Origin: Lichenostomus cassidix
Lineage: Eukaryota; Chordata; Aves; Passeriformes; Meliphagidae
Direction: 5' to 3'
NCBI GenBank assembly: GCA_008360975.2
Contig: CM039196.1
Location: forward strand, 6,118,263-6,182,262
DNA length: 64,000 nt
In this document: positions 23,150 to 33,400 of the stretch, piece by piece
Numbering within the stretch: the first letter of the stretch is position 1
Layout of the letters: every line of letters begins with the position of its first letter
Program-made: the position numbers and the translations under genes
Notes under the pieces: model-generated
Seen by the model: the letters and a program-made list of their open reading frames with translations, nothing else
What the model was told of the DNA's origin: nothing
Databases searched by the model: none

Positions 23150-23400
23150 TCAGTGTGAGAGGCAGACAATTGAATCAAGGCACTAAAACATGCCACTCCA
23201 AAGCTGTTTAAATCATCCTAATGCGAATTATGAATTTATTACAATACATATTACCTCGGGGGACAGAGAGGGAAGGGAGATCTGAAGGGGCTGTTTGTAA
23301 ACATGTAAAACAATAAGCATTTCCTGCGTTGCCACCGCGACAGGGAGCTCGCCTGCCGAAATAAAATCTAAATAAATAAATGTGTAGACAGGCAGCAGCT
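23150..23400. promoter_or_regulatory. Candidate conserved non-coding element with FOX palindrome
   Basis: The unique block runs from AT-rich sequence (GCGAATTATGAATTTATTACAATAC) into a CpG-bearing part (GCGTTGCCACCGCGAC, GAGCTCGCCTGCCGAAAT) and an AAATAAATAAATG tail. About seven CpGs lie across 130 bases. TGTTTGTAAACA (23292-23303) contains two opposed forkhead half-sites. The mix of AT-rich factor words and preserved CpGs is typical of strongly constrained vertebrate elements. It has no coding potential. Among the blocks here it looks most like a deeply conserved element. Confidence 0.4.
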
Positions 23401-25855
23401 CACCTGGGGCCAGGAGGCTCCCAGTGGGTCAGGTAACAAACTGCTTCCCCCCAGATAGCAAACAACAATGACCCTTGGTCCTGAGGGGACTGAGAGGGGC
23501 CCAGACCTCTGAATGTCACAGTTTGCTGTTTGTGGAGCAGAAGTGCTGTGCATTGCATGGTGTAATGTGACCTGAGCTTTAGACAAGCTGCCACAGACTT
23601 AAATGACAGACAGGGCTGGAAAACCACAAATTCGGCAGTGCTTCCTAAGGGGGGAGAAAAGAAAAGCACACCTCTTGGGGAGAATCACAAAAAGTTCATG
23701 GACACTCAGCATTTCCCTGAACAATGTTTTTTAGTTTGTGTAGTGGTTGTTTGGGGATTTTTCTTCAGCTCTTAGCAGCAGTGCTGATCCTCGGTGTCTG
23801 ACAGCCTCAGCTGTCACTTCTCAGATGCTTTGAGAGGTGAGATCATCTGCAGCTGCCTTCCCCACCTTCAGCCCTTCACACCACGGATGGGCTGTCTGCT
23901 CCATCGAGGATGGGCATCCCCTGATGCTGCAGAGCCCTCCCAGCCACTCCATGCAGCTCCCTGAAAACCCTGGTGGGATAATGAACTGGAGTCACTGCTG
24001 GCTGGGAGAACATCACAAAACAGGCAGCAGCTCACGGAGGGATGGCTCCACATCCCAGTGCTTCTGCTCTGGAGAGCAGTGTGCTTCAGGAGAGCTCTGC
24101 CAGGGATGGCACTGACTGCTGTGGAGGTAATGATTTATCGAGTGCAGGACCTAAACATAGTGCAGGCTGCATTGCCAGCGTGCTGCCTGTCCTCAGAGGA
24201 CTCCGGAATATGCTGCGTTGCAAGACTGCAGCGATTTGGCTGCAAGCTATATTTAGCCTATTTATTCTTTGTTGGTGTATAATGTGCAGTTCAGTGGAAA
24301 ACTTGGTCTCTCCAAAAAGGTTTGAACTGGAGTCAAGACAGGGAAAACACCATCTGCCTAGAAACCATTTTTCTTAAGCGATTTGAAGGGGGAGGTTGTG
24401 CACGTAAGATATATGTGCATGTTTCTTGGTTTGCTGCTTGGGTCTTTTTATTTGAAGTTTTTTTTCTCCTTCAGTGGTCTTCCAGCCTTTAGTTATTAAA
24501 GGCTATTAAAGATGTAGACAGCAAAGTGTGCTTTGTAGTTCAGCTTTATAGATGAATTGTTCAGTAAGAAATTTTTTTTTTTCTACTCACAGTGAACAAC
24601 TCCAGTGTTAGGGTAAAAATTAGCTGTGCTTTGAGGAGGAGATTATTCCTGTTGGAAGCACCCTTAAATGTTCAACAAGGATTAGTCCTTTTGTGTTAAG
24701 GAATGGAAAAGAGCAACAAATACTGTCTGTTTAAAAGTGCTCGCAGTCTGGGATGAAAGGTTGGCAAACTGAATAGGTCACAGTGAGCAGCAGCAGGCTG
24801 GTGGTGACTCCCAGCAGTTCATGCATGCAGGAAATATTTGCGCTCTGCCTTGCCAAGGAATGTGTGCCATCACTTAGGAATCAGTTCAGGAATTACCTTT
24901 GGGAAGTGTCTGTAGCTTGAGATGTACTCCCTGGGATTTCCTGCTTTCCCAAGACATTGTTGTCCTTGTAGAAAGTAGAGCTTCATCACCTATTCAGACA
25001 GGTGGTACAGAAGGTGTTCTGAGGTTGGCTGGGGGGGGGAAGAGATAAATTTTAACAGCTGTGCTTGGTATTATATTTTTGAAGTTCATAAAGTGTGATA
25101 CATAATGATACAGATATCTTAAAATACTGCTCTAAAATGACTGTATAAGTAAATTCTGGGTAGACCATACATGAAACAAAATTCCATCTATTCCTTGTGA
25201 GCTCAAATAGGCAAAGAGTCTTTATGCAGATAACACTTTCTTAGATAACATTTCCTTAGTTTTAATAATGTTACATATGAAATATTGCTTTTTATGGCTA
25301 TGCAGTGCCTTCTAATGCTGTTTCTTGGGTGTCTGTTCATCTGTCTCCATAATTATATTTTACTTCCTGGAATTGCACAATCCATCAATGTCAGGAAGGG
25401 CAGGGTGGTTAAGGGTTGCTCTGAGACTCATCAGACAAATGCAATGCATTGCTGGCAGTTACAATTGTATCCTTATTAAAATGGAGAAATTTCTTCTCCC
25501 CACCCCTCCCCAGCTTGTGCGATTTTAAAAACAGCTCATAAAATAGAAATCTCAATTTCTCACCGTGGCTTTATAAATTTAGAATTTAATTTAAAAATAG
25601 CCCATGGTGAGTATTTTTAAATGAATTGTTCTTTGGCTTTGATACAGCGTGCAAATATCAAAGGGTCTGGCTGTAATGGTGTTTGACTGCTGCCTGGCTT
25701 TTCTTGCTCTGGAGACTTTCCATGGGAAAACTTGGGTTGTATTTGGAGAATGTTCCAGCAGTGCTGGCTGCAGTGGGCTGAAATCACAGCATGATTACAT
25801 GTTTTAGACAGCCTGAGTTGTACCCTGTGGCTGTCAATGACCAGCTTTAAAAAAT
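23401..25855. other. Non-coding stretch, no supported gene
   Basis: No gene is supported. Overlapping open frames at 23.8-24.4 kb (up to 111 codons) resemble no family I know. A T run lies near 24571-24582 and a G run near 25031-25037. The rest is unremarkable. Confidence 0.6.
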
Positions 25856-25980
25856 GGAAATAGATTGAAAAGGAAAACAAATAAAATTTAAAATGAAATT
25901 AAAATAAGTACTATCCAAAAATGAGTGCAACTTTAAAATAAATAAAAAAGAAAAAATTAATTAAAATTAATTAAAAATCA
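25856..25980. repeat. A/T-rich low-complexity tract with TTAATTAA pair
   Basis: About 125 bases are nearly all A and T with little G or C. The palindromic octamer TTAATTAA occurs twice 10 bases apart (25957-25964 and 25967-25974), one helical turn. This is low-complexity sequence. The phased pair could bend DNA or bind homeodomains, but that is speculative. Confidence 0.7.
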
Positions 25981-26814
25981 GAGATATTTCTGAAGTTTCT
26001 TAAAAGTAAGGATAAGGAACTAAAGAAATATAGGATGTGGTGTACTTATGCTGTGAAAGACTGAACTAAAATATTTCTGAAATCTGAAATGGAAAATGCA
26101 GGCGGCTGGAGTTTTGGGACACGTTTCATTCAGACAGCCTTACAAATATGTTATTGTGATTATTAATCCACCCCTGCAGAGCCAGGTGCTCAGCTCACCC
26201 TGGAGCAGGCTGCTGAGCCTTAGGAAGAAGTATGAAAAGTCTTGTGGAACAAAAAAAGGCAGCGAGGTCTTGACCTGGCTGGGCACTGTGAGCCAGTTGT
26301 GGTGATCGAGATGAACAGCAGGAATGCTGCGCTGTGGGTTTGGTGGAAATCTGCTCTGATGAGCTGCTGTGCTGCTTTTGAAGCCAGCTTCGAGCTCTGT
26401 CAGCTGGGTGAGGCACAGTTTCACCCCAAGGGCTCAGCGGTTTGGGATCTGGTGCGTTTTGTTCCACTCAAGAAAAAAACCTGAATTTTTAATCTATGGT
26501 GCACTGGTGACTTTATTTGCTGCTTTTTTTTCCCAAGCTGGTGAATACTGGGCAGGCAGGTGTGATGCTCTGACTCCTTCAGCCCATGCCATGCACAGAT
26601 ATTCCCATGTCAGGCTGGGCATCAGCATCAAGTGCAAATCCATAAATTATGGAGGCAGGTGATAAATGGGAGAGGCTGCAGGTGCACTTCAGCACTGCAG
26701 TCTCTCAAATCCTCGTAGCTGAGCGTTTTCTTCTCTTTTCTTCCTCTGCAGTTAAGCATAAAGGCCTTGGGCTTTGCTTCCACCTCCTTGAATTCTTCAG
26801 AGTGCACATCACAG
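25981..26814. other. Non-coding stretch, no supported gene
   Basis: Overlapping open frames on both strands (up to 97 codons) around 26.1-26.7 kb are not family-like. I see no repeat or RNA gene. Confidence 0.55.
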
Positions 26815-27150
26815 TGTCTTTAAACAGTGTGAGACGTGTCGGGGAACTGAAGGCATTAGCAGAGCGCTGGGATTTATTGGCAGATTGACAGGCTGATAGG
26901 CACACTCCCTTTCTTCCCTGTTTGTCACTCTTTGATACTTTCCTTTTCACGCTCCAGGAGGAGGGAGGGGTCCTGCTGTAACACTAAATGTCTTCAGCAG
27001 TTCTGCTCTGCAAAGTGCTTTATCTTGGTTTAAGATTTTTTTTTTAAGTCTGAAGTTCACCTTATCCTTAAAGGTGCATAATTTACCAGGCCTCCTGTGA
27101 TAACTGTATCGTGCAGAGAAACTGAAATGGGAACTGAGCTCATTAAAACT
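26815..27150. promoter_or_regulatory. Candidate conserved non-coding sequence (two short blocks)
   Basis: The first block (26815-26915) has CpGs in GAGACGTGTCGGGG and AGAGCGCTGG plus GGATTTATTGGCAGATTGACAGG, where TTGACAGG is a MEIS/TALE-like word. The second (27055-27150) has GGTGCATAATTTACC, TAACTGTATCGTGCAG and AACTAAATTAGAGC. Both are unique, CpG-retaining and enhancer-like. A short T run separates them. Confidence 0.25.
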
Positions 27151-27375
27151 AAATTAGAGCAAAAAGAGAAAACAAGTTTCTCCTTTGTGGAAATGCTTGC
27201 AACTAGTGTGAAAGCCTGAGATGATGCAGCTTTGTTGGTGTGAGGATAGCAGATGAGGTGGTATCTGGGGAAACTGAATCTCTCACGATCTGAGTTGAGC
27301 AGTGCTCAGTTTCAGACTCAATAGTCTAGAGAGAGGTTGGTTACATGCGTGAGATTGGCACTTAAATACACTTCT

Positions 27376-27416
27376 CAGCTCTGATGTTTCACAGGTTAAT
27401 CTCCCTGTGCCTCCCT
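27376..27416 (+). mobile_element. Possible MIR/L2-class relic (weak)
   Basis: The phrase CACAGGTTAATCTCCCTGTGCCTCCC resembles the MIR phrase AAGTTACTTAACCTCTCTGTGCCTCAG in sense orientation. Only about 30 bases align, and nothing convincing extends either way. Confidence 0.3.
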
Positions 27417-27599
27417 TACCAAGCTTTTCAGCAAGACTAAAAGAACTTCCCCTGTTGCTTGTATATGTTCTGCCTTTTTCATTGAAGAGACATTTAAACC
27501 CAGCAGTGGAATCTGTGTGTATATATGTTTTTACTCAGTGCACCTACACGCTGGGGCTGTGCAGCGAGCCTTGTAGCTGGGTCAAAGCATCCCTAAAAT

Positions 27600-27870
27600 G
27601 TGGGCCTGTGCCAATCAGAACAATTTATTTTAACCCGTGTAAGACAGCGCAAGATGCTGACCCTTGGTATATAGTTTGCTTTCTGCAGCTGTTGCCGGCA
27701 CTGAGCTGAGCAACACCAGCCAGTATTGCTTACCCCGGATCCTCTGCCTGCAGCAGATAATGCCTCAAAGCTCCTTCCTCCTGTGCATTTAAAGTACACA
27801 GCCGTATTAGAAGATTAAGTTACTTTGAACGGGAACAGCTCCCGTATTGTGGCTTGGGCTGGTTTTCACT
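27600..27870. promoter_or_regulatory. Candidate conserved non-coding element
   Basis: This 270-base unique block contains CCAATCAGAACAATTTATTTTAACCCG (a CCAAT word next to a SOX-type AACAAT), GACAGCGCAAG, GTTGCCGGCAC, CCCCGGATCC, AGCCGTATTAG and GAACGGGAACAGCTCCCGTATTG. About seven CpGs are spread through it. The last phrase has an inverted repeat, CGGGA...TCCCG. No frame codes for anything recognisable. It looks like a constrained regulatory element. Confidence 0.35.
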
Positions 27871-28159
27871 TTGTTCCACTTAAGATGTTGCCAAGACTCG
27901 CTGTGACTTTTTTTTTCCCCATGATGTAGTTGCAGAGCATGAAATTGTTTGGTGCTGGATAATACAGTAACCATGGGGCTCTTGCTGTTATCTTTAATGT
28001 ATTAGGCAGCTGTAATTTCTCTTGACATTTTGGTGTCCAGGTGAGTTGGTTTCTGTGGGTTTGTTTGGGTTTTTTTTTTCTGGGGGGGGATGTTTGTGCT
28101 ATTACTGCTACTTCTTTTTTTTTCCAGAGCTTCTTTCCTTGCCTGGCTTTGTACCTTAC

Positions 28160-28330
28160 CAAACTGTCAGATGAGGAATGAATACATTTGGTAGAGAAAT
28201 TAGACCATTTATTCCGCAAGATGTTTTCAGCGATATGTCAAGATCTCAGTTTGATAGAAAGGACTGGTTAGAGAAGGAAACCATCTGATCACTTCAGATC
28301 GAGCAATTAACTACTTAACAGCTGGAAAAA
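28160..28330. promoter_or_regulatory. Candidate conserved non-coding element (weak)
   Basis: The block contains ACCATTTATTCCGCAAG, TTTTCAGCGATATGTC, CATCTGATCACTTCAGATCGAGC and AATTAACTACTTAAC. It is unique, with three CpGs in AT-rich sequence. It lies just before a MIR relic and is enhancer-like only by composition. Confidence 0.25.
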
Positions 28331-28410
28331 AGGTTGCCAGTGATGTGATTCTTCACACCAGCAGCACTTAGCTATTCCATCCACAGTTTTAAAATGCTTT
28401 GAACAGGAGA

Positions 28411-28532
28411 TTAGTATCTTGCTCATTTTGCAGATGAGCAAACAGAAGTACAGAGGGGGAGATGAATAGGCTCAAGCAGTAGGTCAACAGCAGAGTCAAA
28501 AGAATGAATCCCGGCTGTCTAAATCCGATCTG
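28411..28532 (-). mobile_element. MIR-type SINE relic
   Basis: Plus-strand order matches the reverse complement of MIR over about 120 bases. It has CATTTTGCAGATGAGCAAAC, then ACAGAGG, then a diverged CTTGCCCAAGGTCA equivalent (CTCAAGCAGTAGGTCA), CAGCAGAGTC, and finally GAATCCCGGCTGTCTAAATCC near the tRNA-derived 5' part. Retention of this much of an ancient SINE suggests either chance survival or co-option. This is the clearest MIR in the window. Confidence 0.75.
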
Positions 28533-29099
28533 TTAGAGCTGAGGCAATAATGTTTCCCCTAGGATTATTTCATCTGTGAGGAATGACAGGGCCAAAATTT
28601 TCAAGGCTTTATTTTATTTTATTATAATTTTTTTTCTTTAATGTGTGGGTGACTGAATGAGATCCTCAGAGAGAGAGTCTGTATGTCCAACACTTTGCAA
28701 ACTTGTAAGAGCCCCTGGTTCAGCATGTGTTATCATTATGATACCTAAAGAGCATAACCAAAATGCATCTTTGCACACTTGAGAAGTGGTTCACTGAGCC
28801 TTGAGCTGTTCCTGAACCCCAGCTCAGTGTGCCCTTTGCCATCTCCTTGGTGGTATTTTGCAGCAGATTTAGGAGCAGCAGTGGGAATGGGGCTCTGTAG
28901 CTCTGTAAACAGCAGAGGCAGCCAGTTGTGCATTCTGGTGGTGAGAGCCAGGAAACTTCTTGCTCTCCTGCTGCCTGTGTTTGGGCAGACCCGCTCAGTT
29001 TCCAATCCCTCGGATCTCCCGGGGCTCTGATCTGATGTAGCTGTTCCATGGCACTGCTTCCCCTTTCTTCATGAGCCTGCAGCTAAATTCTGGGTTCAG
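28533..29099. other. Non-coding stretch, no supported gene
   Basis: The sequence is AT-rich with T runs (28.60-28.64 kb), followed by mixed sequence. Overlapping open frames of 83-109 codons on both strands near 28.75-29.05 kb are not family-like. Confidence 0.55.
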
Positions 29100-29370
29100 C
29101 TGTGGCTGTGGGAGTTCACACAGGCTCTGCTTCGCACTCGAGGAGCCTTGCTGCTCCCCTTGCTCGGCTGTTCTCTAGCTGGGTTTGAAATATATATTGT
29201 TGCTGGCATTGGAATCCATATCTGCTCCCAGCATATGCTATTGGCACAATACCAGCAGATGCTGTTGAGCAGTATCAAATCTCGAGGCGCAGCTCTGCTC
29301 TGAAGTGTGACTCTGTGAAATGGCACCGTAGGGTTCCTCCTCGGCGGCTCGGTGACTTACATGTTAAGTT
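29100..29370. promoter_or_regulatory. Candidate conserved non-coding element with flanking CpGs
   Basis: Two CpG-bearing edges (CTTCGCACTCGAGGAG near 29130 and CTCGAGGCGCAG to TCCTCGGCGGCTCGGTG at 29281-29352) bracket an AT-richer core. The core has GAAATATATATTG and two CAGCATATGC/CAGCAGATGC E-box words (CATATG and CAGATG). Paired E-boxes and about nine CpGs in 240 bases are unusual here. The regulatory role is inferred. Confidence 0.32.
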
Positions 29371-32279
29371 CTCTCTTAAAAAGTGTATGATGCTGGTTGT
29401 TTGTTTTTAACAGCCTTCTTGACAAACCAAACCTGTAGTTGAGTTTGGTTTTAAGGGAAATGAATGCAAAATCCATTGAAGGACAATAAAATTTTCAGAG
29501 TCAATTTTTCACTGAGTGAGTCAAAAATTTTCACTGTCAATAATTAGCATTGTCAAGAGTGGGGGTTTATTTATGAAAAAAGAAATAAAGTGAATGAACA
29601 CTGAGTTGATATTCTTCTTTGTGCCTTTCCATCCTTATTCTCCTTTTGCTTGTTTGAGATGAAATGATTATAAGCAAACTTACTGCACAACTGACTCTTT
29701 GCTTATTGTTCCTCCTCCTATGAAGTGTGGTGCCATCTGGCACATGGACAAGTGGGGAAGATTGATGGCTAACAAAGAGCACCATTCATTTTCTCCTACC
29801 AGATTTGGACAGAAAACAAACGTTTTTAATCAAATCTATATGTTTCTAAGGAATATTGGCTGCTGAAAATTTGCCAACAGCTGAATTTCCCCCCATTCCT
29901 TGCCTTGTGAGAATTATATCCTGCCAGGATTCATGGATGGGACAGTGTGGGTGCTTTTTCTCCTGTGCCTTGTTTTCTTTCATCTTATTGAGGGATGAGT
30001 AAGGTAAAGGGCTGTTGGTGCTGAGGAGACAGAAGAGGGGGAAAGGCTATGTGTGGTAGCACAAATAGTGTTAAAATTCAAGAGTACAGTTGTTTTAATG
30101 GCCTCACAATGAATCATGCAAAACAACTGTCTGAAGAAAACACACAGTTGCTTTCAATGAAGCAACTAAAACAGCAGTGGAAAGTTTGCCTGCAGCATTC
30201 TTTCATTTTCCTCAGAAAAATGAAAGATTCATGGATTCCTTCTACCATCTATCTTCCCTCGATAATTATGCAGTCACTGGATAATACAGGAATTTAGGAT
30301 CCCTGGGACAAGGGGAATTCAGCCATGGTGCTCAGCTGGGAGGGGGAGATTCAGCTTTTCCTGGGAGGGAGGAAGGGCTGGTCCATGGTATGAGCTGAGC
30401 CACAGAGTGATGTGCAGATGTGGACCTCTTGGTTAGGGAGCTTAGAGGAGGTGCTGGGAAGTGGCTCAGAGAAGATAATTATCAGAGACGATAATTAACT
30501 GCATGGCACAAGAAAGGAGGTGGTTAAGGCAGAGATGGTGTAAGATTTTAGGGTTCAAGGAACATTGTCATAGATGTTTAAATTATCCTGGCAAGTGCTG
30601 GATGGATGCTGGCCTTGCTGAGCTGTGTTTTTTTCTCTAGGCACAGTTAATGAGAGGGGCTTTTGCTTTATGCTAAGATACAGAAAGGGAAAAAAAAGGC
30701 TTGGCCATTTGAATATTAAATTCAGATGCCTTTAATAGTACCTATAAATTAATAGGATTTCATGCCCAGCATTCAAAAAGCATTGTAAAGAGGATGTGGA
30801 TATGTAAAGATAAAATGGATTTTGTAGCGCTTTAGCTGTGGAAAGAAAATTATTTTCGTTTTGATTTTTTTAATGCATTTTTTCCCTTTGAAGTCAAATA
30901 ATGGACTTAATTAACTCTAAGCACCTGGATTTGAAGCTTTGAAAATGATCCTTTCATTGCAGTGCTGCTGAATTTTCTGGAAAGTTGCATCTGCAGGTAC
31001 ACAGCCTTGTACAATGTACATGTGCTGGTGGCAAACACAGCTTGGAACAGCCTGGGGTGTCCTGGCCTTGGAACTGGGGTCCCCTGGGTAGGTGGGAGCA
31101 GCTGCAGCAGAGGGGGGAAGGGACAGCTCTGCTGCATGGTGTTTGAAGGAGAAATAAAACCAACTGAGAGGAGGGAGTGACTGTGTTGACACAGAAAGTT
31201 TCCAACTGTTATATTTATATATAAGTTCAGAGCTTAAATTGCTCTTGAAGCAGGCAGATTTACATCCCTTCCAAGCCTTGCTGCATACTCTTCCCCTCTT
31301 CTTTTCTTCCTGCTGCTATAAATCTGGATGCTCTTGTTGATATAAATATTCTGCCTTTTAAAGAATTTTACTAAACTTTCCAGGCCCTGAATCAAGTCTC
31401 ATGGGCTTTGCTTTGCATTGGATGATGAAGTTTTCCCTTTATCAGTCTTTAATTTGCTGCCTTTTAAATATTTCCTTGCACCTTTTTTACATAATAGGAA
31501 AAGTCAGAAGGAAGTGTATTTTGGATTCAGGGACAGCTGGTCTTTGTATTTGAAGGAGAAAGCTTGTGTTTCTTTGCTTTAATATGGTTTGTAGAACAAA
31601 AGTGGCTCTGAAGAGAGCAGCATGGCCAGGAAAGCATTTGGGGTGGAAATGTGCATATTCCCTGCTCCCCTAAAACATGCTGGTGTGGCCTCTTAGCAGG
31701 ACAAAAGTGAGAAGCAGTGGCAAAACTTGGAAGGTTTTGTGTTTGCTCTCCTGTGACTTCCCACAAAGGCTTTAATTAATGAATCCAGTGATGCTGCTAA
31801 ATGCCTGTGGTGCTCTCCCGGGGACAACCCGAGCCATTTGGTCCCCAGGAGGGTGCAGAGTCCTCACCCCCTGGGCTGGATAGTGCTGGAGGCCAGCCCT
31901 GGCAAGGAACCCTCTGTTTGAGAGGCTTGGTTTGATGTGTGAGAGCTTAAAATATTCGAATATTAGCGCTGTGAGGACAGGCATCTCATAATCTTCATGC
32001 CTGACAGGAATCCATGGGTGGGCTGGGGAATCAGCACAAAGCTGCATTTGGGGCTGGGTGCTGGGGTGTCTGTCTGCCCTCTCTGCCTGGTGTTAGTGAT
32101 GGCTTTCATGTCTTAAATGTGTACTTAACCAGCAGCGTGGCTGAGCGAGCTGATGTGCAGCCTGTAGCAGCAAAGGGGCGGCTTTCCATTGTCTTCAGTG
32201 GGTTGTGGATTAACTCTCAGGAGAATAATAATATCATGGTTTACTTGGCAGTAACAATGCTAACAGTGCTGTTTGACTG
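29371..32279. other. Non-coding stretch, no supported gene
   Basis: No gene is supported. An imperfect repeat of GTCAATTTTTCACTG / GTCAAAAATTTTCACTG lies at 29500-29539. The GATAATTA duplication is listed separately. Overlapping minus-strand frames at 30.9-31.2 kb encode low-complexity serine/proline-rich peptides and are not called. Confidence 0.6.
30467..30498. repeat. 16-bp tandem duplication carrying GATAATTA
   Basis: CAGAGAAGATAATTAT (30467-30482) is followed immediately by CAGAGACGATAATTAA (30483-30498), 14 of 16 bases identical. Each unit carries GATAATTA, a combined GATA/homeodomain-like word, so the duplication doubles a possible binding site. Confidence 0.7.
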
Positions 32280-32520
32280 CAGACAATAAACCGAGCAAGT
32301 TATGGAAAACATGATAGCCCTCTCCTGAACAGGAGGAGAGCCACTCAGACGTGAAAGCAATCCATTTTGCATACTCTTTCTGTGGGGAACTTTGAACAGG
32401 GTGTTTTGACATACAGCTTCTACGTAGATGAAGTGCCAGACCTTTACTGGGTAAAGATATAATTAAATTTTCAGTGAAATTGCTGAGAATGAAGTATGAA
32501 ACCTCATTTGAAAGTTCCCA
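32280..32520. promoter_or_regulatory. Candidate conserved non-coding element (weak)
   Basis: This unique sequence has CAATAAACCGAGCAAG, CAGACGTGAAAGCAATCC, TTTTGCATACTC, CTTCTACGTAGATG (palindromic CTACGTAG core) and ATATAATTAAATTTTC. Four CpGs are kept in AT-rich sequence. A minus-strand open frame of 158 codons crosses it but resembles nothing known. Confidence 0.22.
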
Positions 32521-33129
32521 GAGAATGGGACCTGCCTGCCCCTTTGAGGTGCAGAGCTCTGGCAGTGAGATGCTCGTTGAGTTTGAGATCTGGCACCACC
32601 AGCCTTGTGCTGTGCTGAGAGGCTCCCCCTTCAACAGCTGTGCTCTGGAGCTGTGCTGTGGTTTGTCAGGTCTGGGGAGGGATGTTCTTTGGTTTTGGAG
32701 TTGTTTTATATGAGCATACTGCACCTTTTTCACCATGATGGAGATCAGACCTGCCGTGTTCAGCAGTGCTGGTTGAGGAAACGCTCTGGGTTTGATGCTG
32801 AGTTAGTGATGTGAGCTCTCTAGCTTCCCACAGGGGGATGGGAGCAATGCTGGAATATTCACACAGCTTCAGCTCCCAGGAAGAGCTGAAGGGAGGCAGT
32901 GATCTTGGGCCTTCAGTGTCACTTGGTATTGGTCTCTGCACAAGAGAGAGGTGTGCTGGGGGTTATTGACTTACTGACTTGCTGCTTGTCCAGCTAGAGT
33001 GAGCGTTTGTGGTCCTGCCTGGTGGTTTCTTTGTTTTGTGGGTGGCAGTGTGAAATACATAGCTGCTTTAAAAATAAAAAAGAAAAGGCAAAACCAGAGC
33101 ATTATGTTGTATGCTTATTTAAAATAAGG
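32521..33129. other. Non-coding stretch, no supported gene
   Basis: I see no gene or repeat. The sequence is mixed-composition. Confidence 0.55.
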
Positions 33130-33400
33130 TGAGGAAGACTAAACAGAGATTAAGCCAGGGCTCTTAAACTGGAGGAGTGCAAATCCTTAAGGCACCCAAT
33201 GGTCTGATTCTCAGAGGTAATTAGTAGGTAGCCCTATTAATTTTAATGGCAGCTCTGAGCTGTTAAAGCCTGGCTATTGCCTCTATATTTTGAATATTAT
33301 TAAATGTTACACATTCTAAGTACTTCATTGCTCTAATTTAAGAAAAAGGCAGCTTGTTCATTGGGCGCCTCATTGAAAATTATTTTTATTTTTAGTGCCT
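33130..33400. promoter_or_regulatory. Candidate conserved non-coding element (weak)
   Basis: The block contains GGTAATTAGTAGG, CCTATTAATTTTAATGGC, GAATATTATTAAATG and CATTGGGCGCCTCATTG (GGCGCC palindrome), all in unique sequence. The homeodomain words are dense. The call is composition-based only. Confidence 0.22.

Noticed and set aside
32260..32736. Longest open frame, 158 codons on the minus strand
   Set aside because: It resembles no protein family known to me, overlaps plus-strand frames and has no splice or promoter context. A frame this long can occur by chance in 64 kb read in six frames.
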